From: Streptomyces sp. H27-H5
GTDB taxonomy: Bacteria > Actinomycetota > Actinomycetes > Streptomycetales > Streptomycetaceae
Direction: 5' to 3'
DNA: 36,285 bases
Assembly: GCF_026627505.1 (NCBI RefSeq)
Contig: NZ_JAPNLK010000081.1
Coordinates: forward strand, 1-36,285
Positions 16,904 to 28,227 of this stretch are shown one piece after another. The first letter of the stretch is position 1. Every line of letters begins with the position of its first letter. The notes beneath the pieces were generated by a model that saw nothing but the letters and a program-made list of their open reading frames with translations, ran no database searches and was not told the DNA's origin. The translations under genes and the position numbers were made by a program.

Positions 16904-18709
16904 TCAGCCCCCGTACGCCCCGCTCGCCGTCAGGCGCAGCGCGGTGTCGATCAGCGGGACGTGGCTGAAGGCCTGCGGGAAGTTGCCGACCTGGCGCTGG
17001 AGCTTGGGGTCCCACTCCTCGGCGAGCAGGCCCAGGTCGTTGCGCAGCGACAGCAGCTTCTCGAAGAGCCGGCGGGCCTCGTCGACCCGGCCGATCATCG
17101 CGAGGTCGTCGGCCATCCAGAACGAGCAGGCGAGGAAGGCTCCCTCGTCGCCCTCCAGGCCGTCCACGCCGCATTCCTCGCCGGCCGTCGGGTAGCGCAG
17201 GATGAAGCCGTCGGGGGTCGACAGCTCGCGCTGGATCGCCTCGATGGTGCCGATGACCCGCTTGTCGTCCGGTGGAAGGAAGCCCATCTGCGGGATGAGC
17301 AGCAGCGAGGCGTCCAGTTCCTTCGACCCGTACGACTGGGTGAAGGTGTTGCGGTCCTTGTCGTAGCCCTTCTCGCACACGTCCGCGTGGATCTCGTCGC
17401 GCAGTTCGCGCCACCGCTCCAGCGGGCCGTCCGCGTCACCGCTCTCGATCAGCTTGATCGTGCGGTCCACGGCCACCCACGCCATCACCTTGGAGTGCAC
17501 GAAGTGGCGGCGGGGGCCGCGCACCTCCCAGATGCCCTCGTCCGGCTCGTTCCAGTGGGTCTCCAGGTAGCGGATGAGCTTGAGTTGGAGCAGCGAGGCG
17601 TAGTCGTTGCGGGCCAGGCCCGTCATGTGGCCCAGGTGGAGGGCCTCGGTGACCTCGCCGTACACGTCGAGTTGGAGTTGGTGGGCGGCGCCGTTGCCGA
17701 CGCGGACCGGCTGGGAGTTCTCGTAGCCGGGCAGCCAGTCCAGCTCGGTCTCGCCGAGTTCCCGTTCGCCCGCGATGCCGTACATGATCTGCAGGTTCTC
17801 GGGGTCGCCGGCCACCGCGCGCAGCAGCCAGTCCCGCCAGGCGGAGGCCTCGTCGCGGTAGCCGGTGCGCAGGAGCGAGGACAGGGTGATGGCGGCGTCG
17901 CGCAGCCACGTGTACCGGTAGTCCCAGTTGCGGCTGCCGCCGATCTCCTCCGGCAGGGAGGTGGTCGGCGCGGCGACGATGCCGCCCGTGGGCCCGTACG
18001 TGAGGGCCTTGAGCGTGATCAGGGAGCGGACCACGGCTTCCCGGTAGGGGCCGTGGTACGTGCACTGGTCGACCCACTCGCGCCAGAAGTCGGTGGTGAC
18101 CCCCAGCGCCTCCTCGGCGTCCGGCGCCTCGGGGGCGCCCCGGTGCGAGGCCTGCCAACTGATGGCGAAGGCCACCCGGTCGCCGGGCCCGACGGTGAAG
18201 TCGGAGTACGTCGTCAGGTCCTTGCCGTAGGTCTGCGCGTCGGTGTCCAGCCAGACCGAGTCCGGGCCGGAGACGGCCACCGTGCGGCCGTCCACCTTGT
18301 GCACCCAGGGCACGATCCGCCCGTAACTGAAACGCATCCGCAGGGCCGAGCGCATCGGGACGCGCCCGCTGACGCCCTCCACGACGCGGATCAGTTGCGG
18401 TGCGTGATCCTCGCGGGGAGGCATGAAGTCGATGACACGGACGGTCCCCCTCGGGGTGTCCCACTCCGTTTCGAGCACCAGGGAGTCACCGCGATAGCGC
18501 CGGCGATCGGCCCGCGGGGCCGGGGTGCCGGACGGGACCGCGGGACCGACCCGCCAGAACCCGTGTTCCTCGGTGCCGAGAATGCTCGCGAAGACGGCAT
18601 GGGAATCGAACCGTGGAAGGCACAACCAGTCCACGGCTCCGTCCCTGCAGACCAACGCAGCGGTCTGCATGTCCCCGATCAGTGCGTAATCCTCGATGCG
18701 CCCGGACAC
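16904..18709 (-). CDS. Glycoside hydrolase family 15 protein (glucoamylase/trehalase-like)
   Basis: A 601-residue cytoplasmic GH15 enzyme. The N-terminal beta-rich domain (GRIEDYALIGDMQTAALVCRDGAVDWLCLPRFDS) is that of bacterial trehalase-like GH15 proteins. The (alpha/alpha)6 barrel follows with SRNWDYRYTWLRDAA, DEGIWEVRG (catalytic acid Glu, near 391), HFVHSKVMAWVAVDR and LLAEEWDPKLQRQVGNFPQAFSH (base Glu, near 565). Mycobacterial relatives hydrolyse trehalose; others act on alpha-glucans, so the substrate stays open. GTG 18709 has ggaga six bases upstream and gives the family start. The frame is open to 18922, but that extension lacks similarity. A 104-base gap precedes the oxidoreductase gene downstream. 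Confidence 0.9.
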   Translation of the reverse strand: MSGRIEDYALIGDMQTAALVCRDGAVDWLCLPRFDSHAVFASILGTEEHGFWRVGPAVPSGTPAPRADRRRYRGDSLVLETEWDTPRGTVRVIDFMPPREDHAPQLIRVVEGVSGRVPMRSALRMRFSYGRIVPWVHKVDGRTVAVSGPDSVWLDTDAQTYGKDLTTYSDFTVGPGDRVAFAISWQASHRGAPEAPDAEEALGVTTDFWREWVDQCTYHGPYREAVVRSLITLKALTYGPTGGIVAAPTTSLPEEIGGSRNWDYRYTWLRDAAITLSSLLRTGYRDEASAWRDWLLRAVAGDPENLQIMYGIAGERELGETELDWLPGYENSQPVRVGNGAAHQLQLDVYGEVTEALHLGHMTGLARNDYASLLQLKLIRYLETHWNEPDEGIWEVRGPRRHFVHSKVMAWVAVDRTIKLIESGDADGPLERWRELRDEIHADVCEKGYDKDRNTFTQSYGSKELDASLLLIPQMGFLPPDDKRVIGTIEAIQRELSTPDGFILRYPTAGEECGVDGLEGDEGAFLACSFWMADDLAMIGRVDEARRLFEKLLSLRNDLGLLAEEWDPKLQRQVGNFPQAFSHVPLIDTALRLTASGAYGG

Positions 18710-19215
18710 GTTGCATCTCCAGTCGAACGGCCACGTCCGCCCCTGAGGGCGCTTGCATTGCGCGGTTGCGCGATCTTCGTGTGTGTAGGGATCCCCGCGG
18801 AGAGTCCATGATTCCGGAACCGGCGTGGTTACACCGTAGGCCGGACTGCTCGGCGGCGATGTGCAGCGATATTCGAGCAGGATATGACGGCACCCTAGTG
18901 ATCTCCTTAAGTCTCGGGACAATGCGGCTCGTCCGAACGGGTGACCTGCGCAAATGCCGGACGCGCGGGTGTGGCGCGCACGCTACGCGAGGCCCGGACC
19001 GCGTCGCCGGAGGCAGACCGGCCCGGGCGCTGATAGGCTGGTACCCCGTGGACCGGTGGTCTGCCTGTGCGAATCAGGAGCCCCGAAACCGCAGCTTCGG
19101 CGCCCCCTGAGACCCTTCCGGTTCAACGGTGGCCGGCGCCGGACGCACCTCACCTCGCGACCACGGGAGCCCCCTCTTGGCGACGCCGCCCGCTGCTTTT
19201 CGAAACAGCACAGCC
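18710..19215. other. 506-base divergent intergenic region (GH15 / pyrG)
   Basis: I see no convincing gene here. It has some lower-GC patches (for example gatattcgagcaggatatg near 18868-18886 and ctccttaagtctcgg near 18902-18916), as expected of promoters for the two divergent genes. TAGGCT at 19034-19039 is a possible -10 for pyrG transcription. A GTG at 19048 opens a frame of only 20 codons, ending at 19110; it could be a leader peptide but has no other support. Short frames reaching across the region lack codon bias. Confidence 0.5.
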
Positions 19216-20853
<1,638 letters not shown>

Positions 20854-20888
20854 GCCTGCGGGGCCCGAGGGCCTGACCGCATAACGTA

Positions 20889-20924
20889 GACAGCCGGGGC
20901 ACGGAGATCCGTACCCCGGCTGTC
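20889..20924 (+). terminator. Hairpin after pyrG
   Basis: gacagccggggcacgga (20889-20905) pairs with 20908-20924 with a single C/A mismatch and a two-base loop. It sits 35 bases after the pyrG stop and just before the ribosome site of the Nudix gene, without a T tract. It may attenuate rather than fully end transcription. Confidence 0.6.
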
Positions 20925-20945
20925 GCGCGTTGTGGAGGACATTGC

Positions 20946-21587
20946 ATGGGCATCGACATCGAGATCAAGGACACCTCGGAAACCTGGGAGACGGTCTCGA
21001 CCCGGCGGCCCTTCGAGGGCGCCAAGACGGCCGTGAGCTCCGACGTGGTCCGGATGCCGGACGGCGCGACCGTGCGCCGGGACTACCAGGTGCACCCGGG
21101 GTCGGTGTGCGTGCTGGCGCTGGACGAGGACGGGCAGGTGCTCCTGCTGCGGCAGTACCGACACCCGGTGCGCCGGAAGCTGTGGGAGCTGCCGGCGGGC
21201 CTGCTCGACGTGCCGGGGGAGAACCCGCTGCACGCCGCGCAGCGCGAGCTGTACGAAGAGGTGCACGTCAAGGCCGACGACTGGCGGGTGCTGGTGGACT
21301 TCTACGCCTCGCCCGGCGGCTCGGACGAGGCGATCCGCGTGTTCCTGGCGCGGGACCTCGCCGAGGCGGAGGGCGCGCGCTTCGAGGTGTCGGAGGAGGA
21401 GGCGGACATGCAGTTCGCCCGGGTCCCGCTCGCGGAACTCGTGCGGGGGGTGCTGGCCGGCGAGCTGGCGAACCCGGGACTGGTGTCGGGTGTGCTGGCC
21501 CTGTCCGCGGCCCTCGCCGTCGAGGGCGGTCTGGACGCCCTGCGCCCGGCCGACGCGCCGTGGTCGGCCCGGCCCTACGAGGCATAG
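20946..21587 (+). CDS. Nudix hydrolase, ADP-ribose pyrophosphatase type
   Basis: A 213-residue Nudix protein like the actinobacterial ADP-ribose pyrophosphatases found next to pyrG. The N-terminal strand-rich part (ETVSTRRPFEGAKTAVSSDVV, RRDYQVHPGSVCVLALDEDG) supports dimer formation in the family. LLRQYRHPVRRKLWELPAG leads into the Nudix helix (AGLLDVPGEN ... QRELYEEVHV, residues 84-108) with the metal-binding REL-EE glutamates intact. The usual Gly after REL-EE-x is His107 here. It would split ADP-ribose into AMP and ribose 5-phosphate, clearing a by-product of NAD consumption. ATG 20946 has ggagga at ideal spacing. The C-terminus (DALRPADAPWSARPYEA) is unusual but in frame. Confidence 0.9.
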   Translation: MGIDIEIKDTSETWETVSTRRPFEGAKTAVSSDVVRMPDGATVRRDYQVHPGSVCVLALDEDGQVLLLRQYRHPVRRKLWELPAGLLDVPGENPLHAAQRELYEEVHVKADDWRVLVDFYASPGGSDEAIRVFLARDLAEAEGARFEVSEEEADMQFARVPLAELVRGVLAGELANPGLVSGVLALSAALAVEGGLDALRPADAPWSARPYEA

Positions 21588-21806
21588 CCGCCCGGCCCTC
21601 GCCGCGCCGGGCCGCCTCGCGCCGTCCCGCTCCACCCTGTTCCGCTCCGTCGCGGCCCGGTCCGGGGGTGGGCGGAGGGCCGTCGGGGGGCCTGGTGTGA
21701 CCATCGGCTGATCCGATCGGGCGATGTGCCCGCCGCGCTCCACACGGGTCGTCGCTCTGCGTGAACTACGCTCGGCAACCCTAAGGCAGGGAGAGGAGCG
21801 GATCCC

Positions 21807-23771
21807 GTGACGGATTTCGTCGGGCGGCGGCGTGAGCTCAAGGAGCTGCGCGAGGACATCGCACGGACCGGGCTCGACACCCTCTCGGGGCGCAAGGCGA
21901 AGGCGCCCCGCGCGAGGGTCCTGCTCGTCGCGGGTCGCCCCGGTTCGGGGCGGACGGCGCTCGCCGAGGCGTTCGTCCGCGAAGTGCGCGACGACTACCC
22001 CGACGGGGTCGTGAAGGTGAGGCTCACCACGCCCGGCGGGGAGACCGTCGCCACCGAACGGGCCGTCAGGACCCTGCTGGAGGGCCTCGGTCACTCCACC
22101 CCGCCCGGGGCCGGCGAGGACGACCTCAGCTCCGAACTGCGCACCGCGCTCACCGGGCGGCGGGTCATCCTGCTCGTCGACGACGCCGCCGACCCCCACC
22201 AGGTCGACGCCCTGCTGCCGGACACCCCCGAGTGCCTGGTCGTGGTGACCGCCGAAGGGCCGCTCACCGGGATCCCGGACGTCCGCCCCTGCACCCTCGG
22301 GGGACTGGACACCCCCTCCGCCGTCCAGATGCTCGCGCACAGCATCGGGGACACCCGGATCACCGTGGACCCGCGCGCCGCCGAGACCCTCGCCGAGGAG
22401 TGCGGGGGACAACCCGCCGCACTCGCCCTGGTCGGCGGCTGGCTCGCCGCGCACCCGAAGGCCGCCGTGGCCGACGTGGCCAAGCAGCTCCACGACATGC
22501 CGCCCGGCACCAGCGGGCCGCTGGCCCGCTCCTTCCGGCTCGTCTACGAATCGCTGCCCCAGCCCGCCCAGCGGACCCTGCGCCTGCTTCCGCTCGCGCC
22601 CGCCGGCTTCATCGACGCGCACACCGCCTCCGCCCTGGCCGGCTGCTCCGTGGCCGCCGCGCAGTCCACCCTGGAGGACTTCGCCGGGCTGGGTCTCGTC
22701 CGGCACGCCCCCGACGGTCTGTTCCTGTTGCCCGGCTGCCTCGCGCCCCTGCTCCAGGCCCTGCTGGAGGCCAAGGAGCGACCGGCCGAGGTGCAGCTGG
22801 CCCGGGCCCGGATGCTGGAGCGGACCGTGCGTCTTCTCACCTCCTGCCGGGCCATGGCCGAGGAGGACGAGGAGCTCGTGCGGGAGCGACTGGACGGGTT
22901 GCCCCGCGCCCTCCGCTTCGCCGACCGGCGGGCCGCCGCCGGCTGGCTGGACACCCGGCTGCCCGCCCTGTCCGCGTCGGCCGCCCTCGCGGTGGCCGAC
23001 GGGGACCTGGACACCCTGGCCCGCCGCTTGGTCTCGGCCCTCGTACGGGCCCTCGCGGAACACCGCGGGACCGAGGCGGCCGCTCCCGAGCTGTACGGGC
23101 TGCACCGCCTGGTCCTGGACGTCGCCGAACGCCGCGACCTGTACCGGGAGCAGGCCGCCGCACTGCTGAACCTGGCCGACCTGGACGCCGAGACCGGCCG
23201 CACCCACGAGGCGCTGGAGCGGTACCGGGCCGCGCTGGTCGCCGGAAAGGCGGCGAACGACCCGTACGCGACGGGCCGCGCGATGGAATCCGTAGGCGGC
23301 GCGTACCAGGAGCTGGCGGACTGGTACCGGGCCTCCGACTGGTTCGGCCGGGCCCTGACCCAGGCACTCGCCCGGGGGGAGCGTCTGGACGAGGCGAGGC
23401 TGTACGGCCGGCTCGGCAACGTGCACACGTACGCGGGCCGTTACGGGGAGGCGCTGCGCAGTTGGCGGGCCGCCGCCGCCGGCTACCGACGGCTGGCCGA
23501 TGTCCCGGGCCAGGCAAAGGCGTTGAGCGAGATGGCGCGAATCCAGGAGTACGCCGGACGACCCGAGGAGTCCCTGCACACCTGCCGCGAGGCGATCGAG
23601 TTGGCGCGCAGGGCCGGGGACCTGCGACTTCAGGCCGCGCTGCAGGTGCGGCTGGCCGACACGCTGGACAGGCTGGGCGACCCCGCGGCTGCAAGGCTGC
23701 ACCGGTCCGCAGCCGACAGATTGCTGGGAGATGACCCTGCTGCCTGCGAAATCCGTAGTGATTCCGACTGA
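21807..23771 (+). CDS. STAND-type NTPase with C-terminal TPR repeats
   Basis: A 654-residue protein. Residues 1-260 or so form an NB-ARC-like NTPase domain: FVGRRRELKELREDI, then the phosphate loop GRPGSGRT (43-50), Walker B VILLVDDAADP (from 120) and a GGQPAALALVGGWLA motif matching the GLPLAL box. A winged-helix-like segment follows (LRLLPLAPAGFIDAHTASAL). From about 430 come TPR repeats (AALLNLADLDAETGRTHEALERYRAAL, MESVGGAYQELADWYRASDWF, RLYGRLGNVHTYAGRYGEALRSW). AfsR-like regulators share this NTPase-TPR pair, but no N-terminal DNA-binding domain is present, so a role as scaffold or signal switch is only inferred. The Walker A lysine is replaced by Arg49. GTG 21807 has gagaggag upstream. 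Nothing of note was seen in the 219 bases before it. Confidence 0.8.
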   Translation: MTDFVGRRRELKELREDIARTGLDTLSGRKAKAPRARVLLVAGRPGSGRTALAEAFVREVRDDYPDGVVKVRLTTPGGETVATERAVRTLLEGLGHSTPPGAGEDDLSSELRTALTGRRVILLVDDAADPHQVDALLPDTPECLVVVTAEGPLTGIPDVRPCTLGGLDTPSAVQMLAHSIGDTRITVDPRAAETLAEECGGQPAALALVGGWLAAHPKAAVADVAKQLHDMPPGTSGPLARSFRLVYESLPQPAQRTLRLLPLAPAGFIDAHTASALAGCSVAAAQSTLEDFAGLGLVRHAPDGLFLLPGCLAPLLQALLEAKERPAEVQLARARMLERTVRLLTSCRAMAEEDEELVRERLDGLPRALRFADRRAAAGWLDTRLPALSASAALAVADGDLDTLARRLVSALVRALAEHRGTEAAAPELYGLHRLVLDVAERRDLYREQAAALLNLADLDAETGRTHEALERYRAALVAGKAANDPYATGRAMESVGGAYQELADWYRASDWFGRALTQALARGERLDEARLYGRLGNVHTYAGRYGEALRSWRAAAAGYRRLADVPGQAKALSEMARIQEYAGRPEESLHTCREAIELARRAGDLRLQAALQVRLADTLDRLGDPAAARLHRSAADRLLGDDPAACEIRSDSD

Positions 23772-23790
23772 GATTATTTGTTTGCAAGGC

Positions 23791-23818
23791 TAGACAGCGA
23801 CTCATCCTTCATTAGACT
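23791..23818 (+). promoter_or_regulatory. Predicted vegetative promoter of ald
   Basis: TAGACA (23791-23796) and TAGACT (23813-23818) are separated by 16 bases, close to the HrdB consensus TTGACA/TAGAAT. Transcription would start near 23825, leaving a leader of about 100 bases before ald. Confidence 0.55.
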
Positions 23819-23823
23819 GGCTC

Positions 23824-23843
23824 CACCACGTCATCTCGTGGTG
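23824..23843 (+). promoter_or_regulatory. Perfect inverted repeat at the ald transcription start
   Basis: CACCACG (23824-23830), a six-base spacer TCATCT, and CGTGGTG (23837-23843) form a perfect inverted repeat right at the predicted start point. It could be an operator or a 5'-end RNA hairpin. Lrp/AsnC-type regulators control ald in mycobacteria, but their sites look different, so no regulator is assigned. Confidence 0.4.
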
Positions 23844-23923
23844 CATCCCGTTGCGCGTTCTTGTGAGCGGGTATGTATGGAAGTGACCCGAAAAATCCCC
23901 TGAGCCAAGGACCGTGATCGACG

Positions 23924-25039
<1,116 letters not shown>

Positions 25040-25069
25040 ACCGTCAACGACTGACGTCAATCTCACGTC

Positions 25070-25111
25070 TCCGGCCGGACCTTGCTCGCGAGGTCCGGCC
25101 GGACGCGTTTT
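25070..25111 (+). terminator. Rho-independent terminator of ald
   Basis: A 13-base stem (tccggccggacct, 25070-25082, with 25091-25103) has an eight-base loop and a short T run (25108-25111), 31 bases after the ald stop. Confidence 0.8.
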
Positions 25112-25260
25112 CGGGGTGCGCGTCGAGGCTGCTCAACTCGCCTCGAACGTAACCCTTTAACCCTTTCGCACACCTGCGAAACTTCGCGGCGACAGCTCGT
25201 ACGCCCTTGACAGAGTGGTGTTCGGTTGCCGACACAACGCGTCGGGTCCGGTGGATTGTG

Positions 25261-25290
25261 TTGCCGCTGGGTGGTGACACGCCATAGAGT
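25261..25290 (+). promoter_or_regulatory. Predicted promoter of the parA-scpAB region
   Basis: TTGCCG (25261-25266) and TAGAGT (25285-25290) are 18 bases apart and would start transcription near 25297, about 70 bases before the GTG. The -35 overlaps TTGTGT (25256-25261), which is inverted against ACACAA (25232-25237), a possible regulator site. The rest of the 326-base gap 25040-25365 holds the ald terminator, an isolated TTGACA at 25207 with no good -10, and no gene that I can support. Confidence 0.45.
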
Positions 25291-25365
25291 CGCCAACCGT
25301 CGGCATGGTGCCACGCTGACCTATCGATAAGTGTCCTGGTCACGTCCGAGGAGGTAAGACGACTT

Positions 25366-26526
25366 GTGAATGAGTCGACATTTGCTCCTGGGGGTGGTCG
25401 AGCAGGAATGCCTGCGCGGGGCCAGGGCCCTGCCGGAATCGAAGCTGTCGGCTCCGTCGCAGTCCGCACCTTCGCAAACCACCAGCACATGACGACGCCC
25501 CGAAACAGCATGGACGGCCTAGACGTGAACTCCAGGGCCGGCGACCTGAGCGGCGAAAAGCCCGTGGGTTTCGCCGACTATGACAACGTGCCCGAAGGGC
25601 ACTTCTACGACCCCGACGCGGAGTACGAGCCCGACCCCGAGTACGCGGCCACTCTCGCCCCCGACGCTGCACGTCAGCGCCGTGAGCGGATCGGCCCGAC
25701 CGGACGGCCGCTGCCGTACTTCCCGATCCCCGGTCCACTGACCGACCACGGTCCGGCGAAGATCATCGCGATGTGCAACCAGAAGGGCGGCGTGGGAAAG
25801 ACCACGTCGACCATCAACCTGGGTGCCGCGCTCGCCGAGTACGGGCGCCGCGTGCTGCTCGTCGACTTCGACCCCCAGGGCGCGCTGTCCGTGGGTCTCG
25901 GCGTGAACCCGATGGAACTCGACCTGACGGTCTACAACCTGCTCATGGAGCGGGGCATGTCGGCCGACGAGGTGCTGCTGAAGACGGCGGTCCCCAACAT
26001 GGACCTGCTGCCGAGCAACATCGACCTGTCCGCCGCCGAGGTGCAGCTGGTCAGTGAGGTCGCGCGCGAGTCCACCCTGCAGCGGGCCCTCAAGCCCCTG
26101 ATGGCCGACTACGACTACATCGTGATCGACTGTCAGCCCTCGCTGGGTCTGCTGACCGTGAACGCCCTGACGGCGGCTCACAAGGTGATCGTCCCCCTGG
26201 AGTGCGAGTTCTTCGCGCTGCGCGGTGTGGCGTTGCTGACCGAGACCATCGAGAAGGTGCAGGAGCGGCTCAACCCGGAGCTGGAACTCGACGGCATCCT
26301 CGCCACGATGTACGACTCCCGGACGGTGCACAGCCGTGAGGTGCTGGCGCGCGTCGTCGAGGCTTTCGACGACCACGTCTACCACACGGTCATCGGCCGG
26401 ACGGTGCGCTTCCCGGAGACCACGGTCGCCGGTGAACCGATCACCACGTACGCCTCCAACTCCGTGGGCGCCGCCGCCTACCGCCAGCTGGCCAGGGAGG
26501 TGCTCGCCCGGTGTCCCGCCGAGTGA
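25366..26526 (+). CDS. ParA family chromosome-partitioning-type ATPase
   Basis: A 386-residue ParA/Soj-like ATPase. The deviant Walker A KGGVGKTTS (from 140) keeps both lysines, followed by RVLLVDFDPQGALSVGLG (switch), YDYIVIDCQPSLGLLTVNAL (Walker B) and VIVPLECEFFALRGVALL. Residues 1-130 are an extra, largely disordered and Asp/Glu/Pro-rich extension (FYDPDAEYEPDPEY). The N-terminus has GAGGAGGT ten bases before GTG 25366. No parB gene or GTTTCACGTGAAAC-type parS site is present, so this is an orphan ParA, as in the conserved actinobacterial parA-scpA-scpB cluster. It likely positions a partner along the nucleoid; the partner is unknown. The neighbouring SMC-partner genes point to chromosome organisation. 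Confidence 0.92.
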   Translation: MNESTFAPGGGRAGMPARGQGPAGIEAVGSVAVRTFANHQHMTTPRNSMDGLDVNSRAGDLSGEKPVGFADYDNVPEGHFYDPDAEYEPDPEYAATLAPDAARQRRERIGPTGRPLPYFPIPGPLTDHGPAKIIAMCNQKGGVGKTTSTINLGAALAEYGRRVLLVDFDPQGALSVGLGVNPMELDLTVYNLLMERGMSADEVLLKTAVPNMDLLPSNIDLSAAEVQLVSEVARESTLQRALKPLMADYDYIVIDCQPSLGLLTVNALTAAHKVIVPLECEFFALRGVALLTETIEKVQERLNPELELDGILATMYDSRTVHSREVLARVVEAFDDHVYHTVIGRTVRFPETTVAGEPITTYASNSVGAAAYRQLAREVLARCPAE

Positions 26527-27017
26527 GTCTGCCCGGAGCCGACGAACTGTTCCGTACGACCGGGGGGATGGCGCTGCAGTCGTCCTCGCCGCGGCGGGGC
26601 GTCGAGGAGTCCGCGGGCGGCTCGGCGCAGTCGGAACACCCGGCGAACTCGGCGGAGGGCACGACGGAGGGGCGCGGCCGGGAGACCGGCGAGCCGGCGG
26701 TGGGCGCGCAGCGCAGGCCGCAGGAAGGTTCTGCCACCGCCGCCGCCGGGGCGTCCGCGCCCCGGCGCGGCAAGGGGCAGGGCCGGGGCGCGAACCGGCG
26801 GCCGAGCGGGCGCGAGCGGCACGACGAGAAGATCACGGTCTACGTCTCCGCGGAGGAGCTCATGGACCTGGAGCACGCGCGGCTGGTGCTGCGCGGCGAG
26901 CACGGCCTCGCCGTCGACCGCGGCCGCATCGTCCGCGAGGCGGTCGCCGTGGTCCTCGCGGACCTGGAGTCCCGGGGCGACGCGAGCATCCTCGTACGAA
27001 GACTGCGCGGGCGCTGA
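26511..27017 (+). CDS. Small basic protein with possible ribbon-helix-helix C-terminus
   Basis: A 168-residue protein overlapping the parA-like gene by 16 bases. Residues 20-105 or so are disordered and turn strongly basic (RRGKGQGRGANRRPSGRERHDEK). The C-terminal 60 residues fold-like part (KITVYVSAEELMDLEHARLVL, HGLAVDRGRIVREAVAVVLADLESRG) has a strand followed by two helices, the pattern of ribbon-helix-helix DNA-binding proteins. GTG 26511 is favoured because agggaggtg lies 8-10 bases upstream. GTG 26523 makes a classic GTGA overlap but has no ribosome site. Lying between ParA and ScpA, it is a good candidate for the missing DNA-binding partner of this ParA; this is inference. Confidence 0.75.
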   Translation: MSRRVSLPGADELFRTTGGMALQSSSPRRGVEESAGGSAQSEHPANSAEGTTEGRGRETGEPAVGAQRRPQEGSATAAAGASAPRRGKGQGRGANRRPSGRERHDEKITVYVSAEELMDLEHARLVLRGEHGLAVDRGRIVREAVAVVLADLESRGDASILVRRLRGR

Positions 27018-27117
27018 CCGGCGCCTGACGCCAGGGCGAGGGCCGGCCCGCTAACGTCGCCTCGGCGGCACCGCCGTGCCGGCCCGTCCGTACGCCCTCG
27101 CACCACCCTGGACCTCG

Positions 27118-28227
27118 ATGCACCCTCCCGCCGAACCCGACCACCCCGCCCGCCGCCGGCTGGGCCGCGGCCCGGGCGCCCCCGCCGAGGGGGACGAGGG
27201 GCCGCGAGAGCCGGGAGGCCGGGAGCCGGCCCCCGTACCGCCCGAGACGCCGCCCCTCCCGCCCGAGACGCCGGCCCGGATCCCCTCCGAGGCGCCCACA
27301 GGGCTCCCGGAGGCCCGCGAAGTCCCCTCGGGCGCCCAGGAGGCCTCGGAGGCGGTCCAGGCGCCCACAGGGCCCCCTGAGGCCCTCCAGGTCGCCGGTG
27401 AGGCTCCCGTCAACGCACCCGTCGACGCGGGCGACGGCCGGTTCACGCTCCGGCTGGCGAACTTCGAGGGACCCTTCGACCTGCTGCTCCAGTTGATCTC
27501 GCGGCACAAACTCGATGTGACCGAGGTCGCGCTGTCCCGGGTCACCGACGAGTTCATGGCGCACATCCGTGCCATGGGACCCGACTGGGACCTGGACCAG
27601 ACCACCGAGTTCCTCGTCGTGGCCGCCACCCTCCTCGACCTGAAGGCCGCCCGGCTGCTGCCCGCCGCCGAGGTGGAGGACGAGGCCGACCTGGCGCTGT
27701 TGGAAGCCCGGGACCTGCTCTTCGCCCGGCTCCTGCAGTACCGGGCGTACAAACGGATCGCGGAGATCTTCGAGCACCGGGCGCAGGACGAGGGCCTGCG
27801 GTACCCGCGCACCGTCGCACTGGAGCCGCACATCGCGGAACTGCTGCCCGATGTGGTGATCAGCATCGGCGCGGAGGGGTTCGCCCGGCTGGCCGTGCAG
27901 GCCATGCAGCCCAGGGCGACGCCCCAGGTCTACGTGGACCACATCCACGCCCCGCTCGTCAGTGTCCGCGAGCAGGCCGCCCTGGTCGTCGCCCTGCTCA
28001 AGGTTCGCGGGGAGGCCACCTTCGCGGAACTCACGCAGGACGCCCCGGACACCCTCACCGTCGTGGCGCGCTTCCTGGCCCTGCTGGAGCTGTACCGGGA
28101 GAAGGCCGTGGTCCTCGACCAGGAGGAGGCCCTGCGGACGCTCACCGTGCGCTGGAGCGGCGGGGACGGCGACGGGATGCCGACGGTGACGGACGAGTTC
28201 GATCAGATCGTGGAGGCGAAGGAATGA
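27118..28227 (+). CDS. scpA: Segregation and condensation protein A
   Basis: A 369-residue ScpA kleisin. The N-terminal 107 residues or so are Pro/Glu/Ala-rich and probably disordered (PPLPPETPARIPSEAPTGLP). The kleisin domain begins RFTLRLANFEGPFDLLLQLI and continues with SRHKLDVTEVALSRVTDEFM, FLVVAATLLDLKAARLLP and ARDLLFARLLQYRAYKR. It ends in a winged-helix segment (EREKAVVLDQEE-like region, LYREKAVVLDQEEALRTLTV) that contacts the SMC head. ScpA bridges SMC heads to form condensin. ATG 27118 is chosen by codon use; a GTG at 27076 would add 14 residues. Neither has a good ribosome site, and TAACGT at 27052 could be a -10. The end overlaps scpB by four bases (ATGA). Confidence 0.92.
   Translation: MHPPAEPDHPARRRLGRGPGAPAEGDEGPREPGGREPAPVPPETPPLPPETPARIPSEAPTGLPEAREVPSGAQEASEAVQAPTGPPEALQVAGEAPVNAPVDAGDGRFTLRLANFEGPFDLLLQLISRHKLDVTEVALSRVTDEFMAHIRAMGPDWDLDQTTEFLVVAATLLDLKAARLLPAAEVEDEADLALLEARDLLFARLLQYRAYKRIAEIFEHRAQDEGLRYPRTVALEPHIAELLPDVVISIGAEGFARLAVQAMQPRATPQVYVDHIHAPLVSVREQAALVVALLKVRGEATFAELTQDAPDTLTVVARFLALLELYREKAVVLDQEEALRTLTVRWSGGDGDGMPTVTDEFDQIVEAKE

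Noticed and set aside
25207..25212. TTGACA as -35 of the parA promoter
   Set aside because: No TANNNT hexamer lies 16-19 bases downstream.
25040..25365. parS site upstream of the ParA-like gene
   Set aside because: No match to GTTTCACGTGAAAC, even with several mismatches, was found by eye.
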